The notes beneath the pieces were generated by a model. The model did not search any database. It was not told where the DNA came from and saw nothing but the letters and a program-made list of their open reading frames with translations. Source: UBA6059 sp964351595 (GTDB lineage: Bacteria; Bacteroidota; Bacteroidia; Cytophagales; Cyclobacteriaceae). Taken from it: a DNA stretch of 64,000 nt. Made by a program: the position numbers and the translations under genes. The DNA is taken from contig CAYGOT010000008.1 in NCBI GenBank assembly GCA_964351595.1, forward strand, positions 1 to 64,000, written 5' to 3'. Of this stretch, positions 27,042 to 36,236 are shown one piece after another (position 1 is the stretch's first letter; every line of letters starts with the position of its first letter).

Positions 27042-28946
27042 TTAAGTTGATGATTTAAGCACCATTTTGCTGCGGTCGGCCTTGGATACGGTATTATAAA
27101 ATTCGTAAAGTTCATTGTAAACCTCCTTAGCGTACCTACCGGAATTGACCTTTAGTCGTCGTACATACATGATCTTGTCCGCATCATGATGAACTTCACT
27201 ATGGTACTCACCAAATGAGGTCTCTACTTGAACAGCCTGAGGAACAACCTCCGGGTACATTCCGGTAGGAAAGTAATAGTAGATCGTATCCGTGTCTTCA
27301 TAGCTCATGCTAAGGATCACATCCGTCTCTCTTTCTTCCAGATCATCAGGTATATTTTTGACCTTATTCATTAGGTTGGGTTCAAAAAACAGCCTGGATC
27401 CGCCTCTGCTTCCAATATTTTTGACCTCCAGATCCAGAGATATCCGGGCCCTTGCGCTATGCCTGTCAGGCTGTACTAAAGCAAAGTCGCTTATTGAAAA
27501 ATTAGGGATATCTACATTGTCGTAGAGCCAATCTTTCTGCTGCTCCTGACCGTCATTGAGCACAAATGACAGGCCATCCTTCTCGTACCTCAACCCCTCA
27601 TAATCTGTAGTCGACTGTACGGAGGCATTGCCCTCATCGTCAATCCTGACATGGGCCACTCGCGTTGCTTGGTTGTCTGCAGCTCTGTACGTTGGTGTCT
27701 TAATAAGTTGACCTCCACGCTCGGTGATCATAAGCGCCTGACGGTCACCAGTGAACGTCCCCATATATCCCATCGGTGCGGTCTGACTTGTGCACTCCAA
27801 CCAAATGGTGTCACCTTTATTCGGAACGGTGAGTATTACATGGTTAAATCGTAAGGTAGCAAAATCATCAAAAAGCGGTCGCTTACCGCCGGCGCTAATA
27901 AGTGTATAATGAGATGTGATCCCAATCCGGTCAAGTAGCGTCTTGGTATAATAGGTCAGCGCCTTGCAATCCCCATATCCATACTGGCTGACATAGGCAG
28001 GGCTGAATGGTCTCCAGCCACCGATCCCTAGTTGTATACTTACATACCTGAAATTCTCCTGTAGGTACTCATAAACTATCCTGATTTTTTCTTTATCATC
28101 TGTTAACTCTTGAGTGAGCCCTTGAATCTTAGCGACTGTCGCCGACGGAATGTCATCCAGGCCCTCAAAAAGCTTGTTTTGAAAGACACCAAAGTCTTCC
28201 CAGGTTGACATGTCTCCGGTATATCCTTCTATTTCAAATTGACGAGGTGAGAGTAAGACGTGTGGAATGAGCTCTTCATATGAAGGTCCAAATGGTTCTC
28301 GCTTGATGGGACGTTTGTTCTTCATTTCCCAATAATACTTTTTGCCTCCGCTCACCATACTCAGCTTAGGTTCTGGCATCATGTGGGTGCGATACCTCAA
28401 CTCCATGTCGCCTGGCATCACTACTGTAAAAACAGACCGTTCAACACTGGCCTCTGGTGACCGAAAGTAATTAGAGGGGTAGAACATCAGGCCATCCAGA
28501 TTATGCTCGTATTCGATTTGAAGAGTGAAGGGGTAGTCGTACTTACCAAAATCATGATATAGGAGCCTGTTGTCAGAGTATAGAGAGAACCCGTCAAACT
28601 GTGCCGCATCCATGAAATCGTTTTTATTGACTCTGTCAATTTCGTTTCCGTTTTTATCGAAGACCAACACTTTGAGTTTGCCTACGGACCGAAGTTTGTC
28701 ATAGTAGACTGTTACAAACGCTTGTTTCTTAGCCTTGCTGTTGAGCAAGGTGATAATGTTCGTCGTTTTTAGGACTCCTTTGCCCGGCGAAAGCACTTCA
28801 AAATAGACTTCATCATTTCTGATCACATAGTTTACATCTTCTCTTAGGTCCTCAGAGATGTTTGCTATAGCCCATTCCTGGGCTACCGCCAAATTGCTGA
28901 TCATGCACAGGGTTAATGCAACTTTTATAGCTCTGGATAGCTTCAT
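27042..28946 (-). CDS. DUF3857 / transglutaminase-like protein with intact catalytic residues
   Basis: Encodes 634 residues with a signal peptide (to about VAQ, residue 23). A DUF3857 beta domain (about 40-220) precedes a transglutaminase-like papain-fold domain. Its catalytic Cys lies in GYGDCKALTYYTK (near residue 330), with the His in RFNHVIL and the acidic residue in LECTSQTAP. This is the third gene of a three-gene leftward operon and overlaps its upstream neighbour by 4 bp (ATGA). The other two paralogues have lost the Cys and His, so this one may be the enzyme of the set (inference). Substrates of bacterial DUF3857 proteins are not known to me. Confidence 0.9.
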   Translation of the reverse strand: MKLSRAIKVALTLCMISNLAVAQEWAIANISEDLREDVNYVIRNDEVYFEVLSPGKGVLKTTNIITLLNSKAKKQAFVTVYYDKLRSVGKLKVLVFDKNGNEIDRVNKNDFMDAAQFDGFSLYSDNRLLYHDFGKYDYPFTLQIEYEHNLDGLMFYPSNYFRSPEASVERSVFTVVMPGDMELRYRTHMMPEPKLSMVSGGKKYYWEMKNKRPIKREPFGPSYEELIPHVLLSPRQFEIEGYTGDMSTWEDFGVFQNKLFEGLDDIPSATVAKIQGLTQELTDDKEKIRIVYEYLQENFRYVSIQLGIGGWRPFSPAYVSQYGYGDCKALTYYTKTLLDRIGITSHYTLISAGGKRPLFDDFATLRFNHVILTVPNKGDTIWLECTSQTAPMGYMGTFTGDRQALMITERGGQLIKTPTYRAADNQATRVAHVRIDDEGNASVQSTTDYEGLRYEKDGLSFVLNDGQEQQKDWLYDNVDIPNFSISDFALVQPDRHSARARISLDLEVKNIGSRGGSRLFFEPNLMNKVKNIPDDLEERETDVILSMSYEDTDTIYYYFPTGMYPEVVPQAVQVETSFGEYHSEVHHDADKIMYVRRLKVNSGRYAKEVYNELYEFYNTVSKADRSKMVLKSST

Positions 28947-30976
28947 GTTTTTCTTTTTAGCACTATCTGCTCGTTCTGCTTGGCAACAAGCTGGCCGAAA
29001 AACTCCCTAAGACCAGCATATTCTTCAGGTAGGAATAGATGCTTCCTAATGTTTAATATGCTTGTCACTTTGATTTCATTTTCACTAGTGACCAGATTGT
29101 AAGTAAAAACAGCCTTACCGCCTGGCATTCCTATCGACAGGGGCTCGGGCATTTCATCAATTATAAAGCCTTCGTCAATCTTTAGCGTAAGACTATAGTA
29201 GTTGAATCTCGGAAATGAAAAATCGACAGGATAAAGCCGGTCTTCAGACTTGAAAGGGTTTTCATTGAAGTCATCATTCAAGATCGGGCTAAAGAAAATA
29301 AGACCATTAACCTCATCCAATTTTCTATGTACTTCATATTCCTCGATCAATGGTTCCGACATGTTTTGGCTATTGCTTATGGTAGAGTTCACAATTGACC
29401 AATCGTCCATCTGCCCTTTAATTTCCTCAATGAAATCATCCGCTCCCTCTAACTGAATACTTCGTCGGTGATCAAAAGAGGCATAGTTTTCACTAGATGC
29501 TTTGTGTGTCCCCTCCAGCGTCAAATCTGCATTCAAGGCCATCATCAACTCCTTTCCCTGTCTCCATCCTCTATCGGGTGTCAGATTTATCCAAGTGCCC
29601 CCTTCTTCAGTGACACGCCAGCCGCGACCATTCAGACACTTTTCCGGCAGAAACCCTAACGGAGCAGAACGATCAGCAGCGTCTATCAACATTGTGCCCT
29701 TCTCAGTATCCACGGCACATACAACATAATTGAATTGTCTGGAAACTGGGTAATTCTCTCGAACGATACCGTTTTCGCGTGTGCTGACCAACACTGGGTC
29801 TGAGGACATACCCAGTTCTCGAAGCAATGCGGTCATCAGTAGGTTGATATCCGCTATACTTCCAGATCTTTCATCGTACGCCCTCTTTAAACTTGTATCT
29901 ACATACTTTGAATAAAAGCCATTCCACTTGATTTGGTAAGTGACGAGCTTGTAGGCTGCAGCAATTTGGTCCTTCACTGTATGATGCCGTGCCTTTATTT
30001 CATCAATCTCATTCTTAAGAAAATTGATTTGATCCAGAGACTTACAAAAGTATTCGCTATCTAAAAATCGCTTATTAAGATTCCCCCAGGATGTTCGGTA
30101 CTCCTGGATCGGCTCTCCAGGAAAGCTAGTAGTCTCCAACTCAAACATGATTTTTGTGACGTAATTGATCACTGGAAGAGAAAAAGCTTCCGTACGCATA
30201 GCGTTTATGTTGCGTGCCTTAAACTCCTGCTCGATCTCGATATAGTCAAGCTTTGATATTGGAGCAGCTTTAACTACGGTAGGTCGCGATCGAACAGAAA
30301 TCTTCGCTCTCCCTAATCCGGGAGCAAATTCTACGTGTTTAGTTCTGCTTGTTGGAGGTGTGCTTTCAATCTGATGATACCCTTGCGTAACGAGCTTATA
30401 GTCAAAGTATTCCGGTATGATCGTAGTATATGAGCTGTACATGCTGGGAATATCATATTGAAACTGCCATGATCGTAGATTGAAAAGAAAATCTGAGACT
30501 ATTGTATAGCTTATTTCGATAATCGAACCAACCTTGACATTCGGCATTGAAAACTTTTGCGCATCCCAATAATCGTTTCTTTGTTCGGTGAATACCGCGT
30601 CATTAGAAAGCTTACTTTTTATCAACTTTCCATCTTGAAGATTATAAGTGTAACCCTTCAGTGATTGAATGAATTCTTTGCTGTCATTATCCTGATATAG
30701 TAGCACTTCACCATCTGCCCAACTGTAACCCTCTTCTGACAAAACTTTTATAATCATGTGTTTTTTGAAATGAAGACGGAATCCGTTAGTCTGATCAAAA
30801 ACAAACGTGGAGCTGCCAACATCTTGCAACACCACCGCGCATCCTCCCGCATATTCCACAAATCTCTGGTCCGCGATATGATCTTTGCTGACCTTTCCAA
30901 ATTTCAGCACTTCTTGTGAGAAACTAGATTGGCACAAAGACCAAAAGAATACTATGAGAAAATATCTAGTGTTCAT
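28943..30976 (-). CDS. DUF3857 protein, catalytically degenerate transglutaminase-like
   Basis: Encodes 677 residues with a signal peptide ending near SSFSQ. It has the same DUF3857-plus-transglutaminase-fold layout as its neighbours, but the active-site position reads GSIADINLLMTALLREL instead of G-D-C-K-D, and the His position reads FNYVVC instead of FNHVI. Only the acidic residue (IDAADRSAP) is kept. It looks like a pseudoenzyme or a binding module. The start codon follows the stop of the upstream paralogue after a gap of 2 bp, so all three genes are one transcript. Similarity to the upstream gene is strong along the whole length, indicating a tandem duplication. Confidence 0.9.
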   Translation of the reverse strand: MNTRYFLIVFFWSLCQSSFSQEVLKFGKVSKDHIADQRFVEYAGGCAVVLQDVGSSTFVFDQTNGFRLHFKKHMIIKVLSEEGYSWADGEVLLYQDNDSKEFIQSLKGYTYNLQDGKLIKSKLSNDAVFTEQRNDYWDAQKFSMPNVKVGSIIEISYTIVSDFLFNLRSWQFQYDIPSMYSSYTTIIPEYFDYKLVTQGYHQIESTPPTSRTKHVEFAPGLGRAKISVRSRPTVVKAAPISKLDYIEIEQEFKARNINAMRTEAFSLPVINYVTKIMFELETTSFPGEPIQEYRTSWGNLNKRFLDSEYFCKSLDQINFLKNEIDEIKARHHTVKDQIAAAYKLVTYQIKWNGFYSKYVDTSLKRAYDERSGSIADINLLMTALLRELGMSSDPVLVSTRENGIVRENYPVSRQFNYVVCAVDTEKGTMLIDAADRSAPLGFLPEKCLNGRGWRVTEEGGTWINLTPDRGWRQGKELMMALNADLTLEGTHKASSENYASFDHRRSIQLEGADDFIEEIKGQMDDWSIVNSTISNSQNMSEPLIEEYEVHRKLDEVNGLIFFSPILNDDFNENPFKSEDRLYPVDFSFPRFNYYSLTLKIDEGFIIDEMPEPLSIGMPGGKAVFTYNLVTSENEIKVTSILNIRKHLFLPEEYAGLREFFGQLVAKQNEQIVLKRKT

Positions 30977-30978
30977 AA

Positions 30979-32994
30979 CTACACCTTCTTCTTCAATACC
31001 ACCTGCTCGCCATGCTTCGCCACAATATGGCCAAAGAACTCTCGCAGATAGGGGTAGTCACTCGATAGATAAAAGTATTCTTTGAGCTTGAGCATGCTGA
31101 TCACTTTCAGTTCTCCACCAATAGCACTGACACTGTAGGTAAATGAGCCTTTCCCGTCAGGCAATGCCATAGAAACCGCCTCGGGAATCTCATCTACTTC
31201 ATAGCCCTCTGGTATCTTAAGACTCAAACTGTATACTGAACTTCGTGGGTAGGTGAAATCAACAGGATATATCCGTTGCTCTGCTTTGAAGGGGTTTTCT
31301 GAGACTCTTTCAGCGATCATTGGGTTGAAAAAAATCAGGTCTCCAGTACTATTGATCATCTCCACTACCTCCACATCATAGTTCTCTACGAGTGGGCTCG
31401 AAATATCGCCTGCATTTTCAAAGGAGTGACCACCTACTTTGAGCCAGCTGTTCTCTTTAGTAAACTGCTCAACATACTTGTCCTCTCCATCCTGGAGTAT
31501 CTCCTGGCGGCTCTTGAAAGAAGCATAATCATCACTGGATAGCTTCAACGCGCCGACCATGCTGCCGTCTTCTTTTAGCGTTAGCTGTGTAGAGACAGAT
31601 TTTTTGTAGCCCAGTCCAGGAGACAAATCAACCCAATACCCCCCTCCATCAGAGACCGCCCACCCTTTTGTATTTAGACATTTCTCCTGAAGAAAGCCAA
31701 TAGGTGTCGTGCTATTAGTAGCATCCAGAAGTATAATCCTATCATCCAATTTCACAGCTACTATCACGTAGTTGAACTGGCCTGTGATAGAATAACTCTC
31801 TCTTATCAGTCCATTGTCACGGGTGCTTATCAATACAGGGTCGGCTTGAAGATCCTGGTCTCGAAGCATTGCGGCCATCAACAGGTTTATATCGGCAACC
31901 GAACCTTCCCCTTCCCTGTAGGCCTTCTCCGTATCGAACGTCGCGTATATACTGTTAAAGCGATTCCACTTCACGTTCTTTTTTACAAACTCGTAGACCT
32001 GAGCTATTTTCTCTTCGGGCGTCCCTGATACCTCGCCTATATCATTTTTCGTGAAGCGCGCGTGCTTAACCTGCAATCCAAAACGCCTTGTTTCCAGGAG
32101 TTTTTTGTTGAGAGTGGCCCACGTGTTGCGATAGTCTTTGTACTCGCCACCTGGAAATTGGGTAGACTGTAATTCAAAGTCTATTTTAGTTACATAGTTA
32201 TCCATAGAGCTAACATAAGCTTCATCGCGCATGGCAGGCACGGAAGTAGCTATCAGCTGAGTAGTGAAATCGACATAGCGCACCTCATTGCTACTGGAAG
32301 ATGACTCGCGATTACCAACATTAGATCTTTCAAATGACCGAAAAACAATGCTCTTAGGAATCTGTTTTTCTTCATTTAGGCTCATGGGGTGATAACCTTG
32401 CGTAATCTTTCTAAAAGTGAAATACTGTGGTATGGCTGTATTGTACTCGCTGTAGACTACCGGGATATCATATTGAAACTGCCAGGGCTGGAGATTGAAA
32501 AAGAAATCTGACATCACAGTATAGGTAAATTCGATAACTGAGCCTTCCTTGACATTGGGCATTGTAAACTTCTGGACGTCCCAGAAATCATTTCTGTTCT
32601 CATAGAATATCGATTTCTTATCAAGTTTGGTCTTTTCTACTTTCCCATTTTCAAGATTGTAAGTGTTGCCTTTCAACGTAAAAACTTCCTCCTTATCAGC
32701 ACCATCCTGATAAAGCTCAATCTCATGATCAGCCCAGTCATAACCATCTTTGGTTATTATTTTTATGATCGTGTGACGCTCAAATTGTAGTCTGAAGCTA
32801 TTCTTGTTTTGATCGTAAATAAACTTAGAGTCGCCTATATCCTGGATAATAACGGCCTCAGCAGAGGGGTCATTTTCATATGATTGCATACTAACCAGGT
32901 CATCATCTACTTTACCAAACTTGATAATGTCCTGCGCCGTGGCAATGCTAGTTGCGAAAACAAAAACCAGAGAATGTAAAAAAAAGCACTTCAT
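30979..32994 (-). CDS. DUF3857 protein, catalytically degenerate transglutaminase-like
   Basis: Encodes 671 residues with a signal peptide (to about ATAQ). It is first in the three-gene operon. The active-site segment is GSVADINLLMAAMLRDQ: no Cys, and the downstream His position is Tyr (QFNYVIVAV), while LLDATNSTTPIGF keeps the Asp. Long blocks align with the next gene, such as VLISTRDNG versus VLVSTRENG, GFLQEKCLN versus GFLPEKCLN, and REFFGHIVAKHGEQVVLKKK versus REFFGQLVAKQNEQIVLKRK. A gap of about 165 bp separates it from the divergent SRPBCC-like gene. Confidence 0.9.
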   Translation of the reverse strand: MKCFFLHSLVFVFATSIATAQDIIKFGKVDDDLVSMQSYENDPSAEAVIIQDIGDSKFIYDQNKNSFRLQFERHTIIKIITKDGYDWADHEIELYQDGADKEEVFTLKGNTYNLENGKVEKTKLDKKSIFYENRNDFWDVQKFTMPNVKEGSVIEFTYTVMSDFFFNLQPWQFQYDIPVVYSEYNTAIPQYFTFRKITQGYHPMSLNEEKQIPKSIVFRSFERSNVGNRESSSSSNEVRYVDFTTQLIATSVPAMRDEAYVSSMDNYVTKIDFELQSTQFPGGEYKDYRNTWATLNKKLLETRRFGLQVKHARFTKNDIGEVSGTPEEKIAQVYEFVKKNVKWNRFNSIYATFDTEKAYREGEGSVADINLLMAAMLRDQDLQADPVLISTRDNGLIRESYSITGQFNYVIVAVKLDDRIILLDATNSTTPIGFLQEKCLNTKGWAVSDGGGYWVDLSPGLGYKKSVSTQLTLKEDGSMVGALKLSSDDYASFKSRQEILQDGEDKYVEQFTKENSWLKVGGHSFENAGDISSPLVENYDVEVVEMINSTGDLIFFNPMIAERVSENPFKAEQRIYPVDFTYPRSSVYSLSLKIPEGYEVDEIPEAVSMALPDGKGSFTYSVSAIGGELKVISMLKLKEYFYLSSDYPYLREFFGHIVAKHGEQVVLKKKV

Positions 32995-33160
32995 GCTATG
33001 AGGAGGTTGGTGAAAAAATAAACATAGTAACGTCAGTGTTTTGTCACAACTTTTTGAAAATGTTATTTATCAGTTATTGCTAAATAGGGGGATAATTAGG
33101 TAATCTTCCTAGGCCGACCCGTTCAAACAAATTTGGACAAAAGGCGTTCGGTGAGGAGAT

Positions 33161-33595
33161 ATGAAGCTCACCATTTCCACTACCGTGAATCAGTCTTGGC
33201 AGCAAGTGACGGAAGGTTTTACTGAAAAACTGTTTTTGTCATTGAACCCACCATTCCCTCCAGTCAAGTTGTTGCGGTTTGATGGTTGCCATAAAGGTGA
33301 TGTGGTATCGCTGGAGCTCAATTTTCTACTCTTCATGCAAAAGTGGGAAAGCCTGATCACCGCTGATGAGACTGGAGAGGAGCACTTTCAGTTTATCGAT
33401 GAAGGTGTGAAGCTTCCCTTCTTCCTAAAGCGATGGACGCACCGGCATAGAATTGAACAATCTGGCCCTCGCACGGCAATCATTGATGCCATAGAGTACA
33501 GCACGGGTACCTGGTTGACCGATGTGCTCTTTTGGCCAGTGTTATACGGACAGTTTGCCTATCGCATACCAATCTATAAACGGTTTTTCCGGTAG
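33161..33595 (+). CDS. SRPBCC-like (START-fold) protein
   Basis: A 144-residue cytosolic protein. The N-terminal KLTISTTVNQSWQQVTEGFT, the D-G-C-H-x-G-D-x-V turn and the C-terminal long segment with aromatic residues match the shape of the SRPBCC ligand-binding superfamily, as seen in Cytophagales proteins of about 145 residues. No catalytic residues are identifiable. A purine-rich GGTGAGGAGAT sits just before the ATG, more Shine-Dalgarno-like than is usual in this genome. It is read alone and its ligand is unknown. Confidence 0.75.
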   Translation: MKLTISTTVNQSWQQVTEGFTEKLFLSLNPPFPPVKLLRFDGCHKGDVVSLELNFLLFMQKWESLITADETGEEHFQFIDEGVKLPFFLKRWTHRHRIEQSGPRTAIIDAIEYSTGTWLTDVLFWPVLYGQFAYRIPIYKRFFR

Positions 33596-33645
33596 AGTTA
33601 GAACTTGCCTATTCTTTGATATTTCACCTCCAATACCCTAATTTA

Positions 33646-34092
33646 ATGGGTGTGAGAATTGATAGAGGTAATTGGGCTTTGAATGCTCTTTGTATTGGAT
33701 TAATCCTTTCATTCACCAATACAATAGTTTACAGTCAGGGTTTTGCAGAAACTTCCGAGACTTTAGAGGTTAAACTTCGGGAACAACCTCGGGCTTTAGC
33801 GGATGTTCTTATGATCATACCGAACAGCACTCAGGTGGAAGTAATTTCGTATGAAGGAGATAATTACTATAAGATCAAATACAAAGAAAAGGTCGGTTAC
33901 GTTAATGAAGTCTTTCTTCTGAAAAATGAGATGGTTAAGAGTCTCAAAAATCAGTCAACCTCTTCTTATTCTCAGACCAAATCCACCAGAAAAGCTTCAA
34001 GTCGCAAATATATTAGAGGACCCAGAGGCGGATGTTACTATTGGAACAGCAGTGGGAATAAGACTTATGTTGACAGAAGTCTTTGCAACTAA
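33646..34092 (+). CDS. Secreted SH3-like protein with Cys/Tyr C-terminal motif
   Basis: Encodes 148 residues from the ATG at 33646; the ATG at 33616 would add ten residues before the signal peptide, whose hydrophobic core is ALCIGLILSFTNTIVYSQ. A bacterial SH3 domain follows (about 55-95: VLMIIPNSTQVEVISYEGD and YKIKYKEKVGYVNEVFLL), then a Ser/Thr/Lys linker. The C-terminal motif is YIRGPRGGCYYWNSSGNKTY followed by VDRSLC, a small Cys-bracketed unit that recurs at the end of many Bacteroidetes secreted proteins. A cell-wall-binding role is suggested by the SH3 domain only (inference). Confidence 0.8.
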   Translation: MGVRIDRGNWALNALCIGLILSFTNTIVYSQGFAETSETLEVKLREQPRALADVLMIIPNSTQVEVISYEGDNYYKIKYKEKVGYVNEVFLLKNEMVKSLKNQSTSSYSQTKSTRKASSRKYIRGPRGGCYYWNSSGNKTYVDRSLCN

Positions 34093-34236
34093 TGTTTGGG
34101 TTTCGAGTTTTACTAACAGTCCTGACCCTTTTCTTGTCGATATGGCGTTAGGTGGTAGTACTTAGCATCCCATTGGCATCAAGCTGCACTTGGGCGTAAA
34201 AATGTCAATCCCTCTACCGACCAGAGGCTACCAGCG

Positions 34237-34244
34237 TATCTTTG
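34237..34244 (+). promoter_or_regulatory. Candidate -7 element directly before a GTG start
   Basis: TATCTTTG is an exact Bacteroidetes TAnnTTTG element, ending 4 nt before the GTG start of the LytS-type kinase. At normal spacing the transcript would begin at or next to the start codon, i.e. a leaderless mRNA. Confidence 0.5.
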
Positions 34245-34248
34245 TATT

Positions 34249-35301
34249 GTGATCACCCTGGACAAAAACATATTTCCAAAAACACGCTGGGTTCAGCACG
34301 TCATTTTCTGGGGTTTGTATCTGCTATTCTATGGCATTCTTTATGGAGCCTATGATGAGAATTTTAGGCATGCTTTCATAAAGGAGTTGATCTACCTACC
34401 GGTAAAAATCATCACGACCTATTTTGCGCTCTATTTTCTACTGCCTCGTTTCTTACTCAAGGAGCGCTATATTTCTTTTGCTATCTGGTTTGTAGTGTCC
34501 GCTACAGTGGCTGGCGTGCTTCAGCGCTTTATTACCTACTATGTGGAATACCCCATGTTCCACCCTACCGGGCAAAATTATCCGTTGTTTATCCCCATCA
34601 AAATCATCAAGGGTCTGGTTGGGGTATATCCGGTGGTGTTTTTTGCGGTAGCGATCAAGATGCTCAAGTACTGGTATAAAAGTCGCCAGACCCAACAGGA
34701 ACTGAGTAGTCAGAAGCTGGAAGCCGAACTAAAACTGCTCAAGACGCAGATCCATCCGCATTTTCTGTTCAACACGCTCAACAACCTCTATGCCCTGACG
34801 CTCAAAAAGGCGGATACCGCTCCGGCCATGGTGCTCAAGATCTCCGACCTTATCAACTACATGCTCTATGAGTGTAATGTGCCGCGTATCGGTCTGGGCA
34901 AAGAGATCAAGTTCATTGAAAACTACGTGGAGATCGAGAAGATGCGCTTTGGTGATCGACTCGATTTCAATCTTAGCCTGCATGGAGAAATAGCCGACAA
35001 AAAGATACCGCCACTACTACTGCTGCCATTCTTCGAAAATGCTTTCAAACATGGGGTGAGTGAGGAATTGGAAACCTCATGGGTAAGTGCGACTATCGGT
35101 ATAGGGCAGGGTCGGATGAAGCTCAAACTGGAAAACAGCAAGGGTGACTATACCCCCTCACACGCCAATGGTGATAATGGCATAGGACATAAAAATGTCA
35201 AGCGAAGGCTGGAACTGCTATACGGTGAAGACTATCGTTTACAAATCCTTGACGAGCAGGATACGTATTTGGTAATACTTGATATCCCAATAAATCATTG
35301 A
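34249..35301 (+). CDS. LytS/YehU-type sensor histidine kinase
   Basis: Encodes 350 residues starting at GTG (34249); no ATG lies near the conserved N-terminus. Four membrane segments (about 14-32, 46-64, 75-95, 115-135) precede a short linker helix and a His_kinase domain with the phosphoacceptor in QIHPHFLFNTLNNLY. The HATPase part has the N-box in FFENAFKHGV and a G-box in NGIGHKNVKRRL. There is no extracellular sensor domain, as is typical of this Bacteroidetes family. The LytTR regulator gene begins 1 bp after the stop codon, so the two form a classic pair. Confidence 0.93.
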   Translation: MITLDKNIFPKTRWVQHVIFWGLYLLFYGILYGAYDENFRHAFIKELIYLPVKIITTYFALYFLLPRFLLKERYISFAIWFVVSATVAGVLQRFITYYVEYPMFHPTGQNYPLFIPIKIIKGLVGVYPVVFFAVAIKMLKYWYKSRQTQQELSSQKLEAELKLLKTQIHPHFLFNTLNNLYALTLKKADTAPAMVLKISDLINYMLYECNVPRIGLGKEIKFIENYVEIEKMRFGDRLDFNLSLHGEIADKKIPPLLLLPFFENAFKHGVSEELETSWVSATIGIGQGRMKLKLENSKGDYTPSHANGDNGIGHKNVKRRLELLYGEDYRLQILDEQDTYLVILDIPINH

Positions 35302-35302
35302 T

Positions 35303-36013
35303 ATGGAACTGAAATGCCTTGTGATCGATGATGAGCCATTGGCCATCGAAGTATTGGAGTCTTACATCAGCCGTATCGACAGGCTCACCCTCAGCGCCAC
35401 ATTCAACAATGCCATCAAGGCGTTCGAATATCTTCAGCACGAGCAGGTGGACTTGATCTTTCTGGACATACAGATGCCCCGGCTCACCGGTCTGGAGTTC
35501 GTCAAGACGCTAACCCACCCTCCAAGGATTATTTTCACGACCGCCTACCGGGAATATGCGCTTGATGGTTTCGAATTGGAAGCAGTGGACTACCTCCTCA
35601 AGCCGATCGCATTTGATCGCTTTTTGAAGGCCGTAGGAAAGATCGTACCCGAAACCAATGTGGTCACAGAGCCCACAGTAAAATTCTCCTCTGATGACCC
35701 ATTCGTTTACTTCAAGGTAGACAAGAAAATGGTCAAGATCAGATTGACGGATATTCTCTATATCGAAAGTCTGAAAGACTATGTGAAAGTAGTCACCCCG
35801 GAGAAGGAGATTATTACCCATCAGCAGATCAGTTATCTGGAGCACAAGCTCCCCGAAAATCAGTTTATCCGGGTACACCGCAGCTTCATAGCAGCCATAG
35901 ACAAAGTAGAAGCTTTTACCGCGACGGATATTGAGATGGGCAAGCACCATATTCCCATTGGCCGCAACTATAAAAATGATGTGACTGCCAAGCTCGGCGC
36001 GAACGTATTGTAA
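35303..36013 (+). CDS. LytTR family response regulator
   Basis: Encodes 236 residues: a receiver (1-120, acidic pair in VIDDEPLA, phosphoacceptor Asp in LIFLDIQMP, Lys in YLLKPIAF) and a LytTR DNA-binding domain (about 135-236) with the motifs ILYIESLKDYVKV and RVHRSFIAAIDKV. It is the partner of the adjacent LytS-type kinase and follows it by 1 bp. The target genes are not evident; LytTR sites are degenerate and none was identified by eye. Confidence 0.94.
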   Translation: MELKCLVIDDEPLAIEVLESYISRIDRLTLSATFNNAIKAFEYLQHEQVDLIFLDIQMPRLTGLEFVKTLTHPPRIIFTTAYREYALDGFELEAVDYLLKPIAFDRFLKAVGKIVPETNVVTEPTVKFSSDDPFVYFKVDKKMVKIRLTDILYIESLKDYVKVVTPEKEIITHQQISYLEHKLPENQFIRVHRSFIAAIDKVEAFTATDIEMGKHHIPIGRNYKNDVTAKLGANVL

Positions 36014-36102
36014 CCGATTTGCTCTATTTTAGTGATTGGTACCAGAAGGTGGGCTAGACATTCTCTGAACGAGTTGCAAATATTGAAGCAGCAATTGCAA
36101 CA

Positions 36103-36175
36103 ACACCCCTACAGTCCCCTCAAGGGGACAAATTCCGCCCTTGAGCCGACGCGGAGCGGGCGGTTAGGTGGGTGT
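36103..36175. repeat. REP-like palindromic intergenic element
   Basis: A GC-rich block between the LytTR gene and radA. Outer arms ACACCC (36103-36108) and GGGTGT (36170-36175) enclose two hairpins: GTCCCCT/AGGGGAC (36114-36129) and CCGCCC/GGGCGG (36135-36163). No protein-coding frame there is convincing. The composition differs from the AT-rich intergenic DNA around it. The structure resembles bacterial REP/cruciform repeats; copies elsewhere in the genome would be expected but cannot be tested here. Confidence 0.6.
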
Positions 36176-36236
36176 CCTAAACCAGAGTCTCTGCTTCTAT
36201 TATCTCTTGGTATGTTCTTGCTAAAAATGGAAAACA

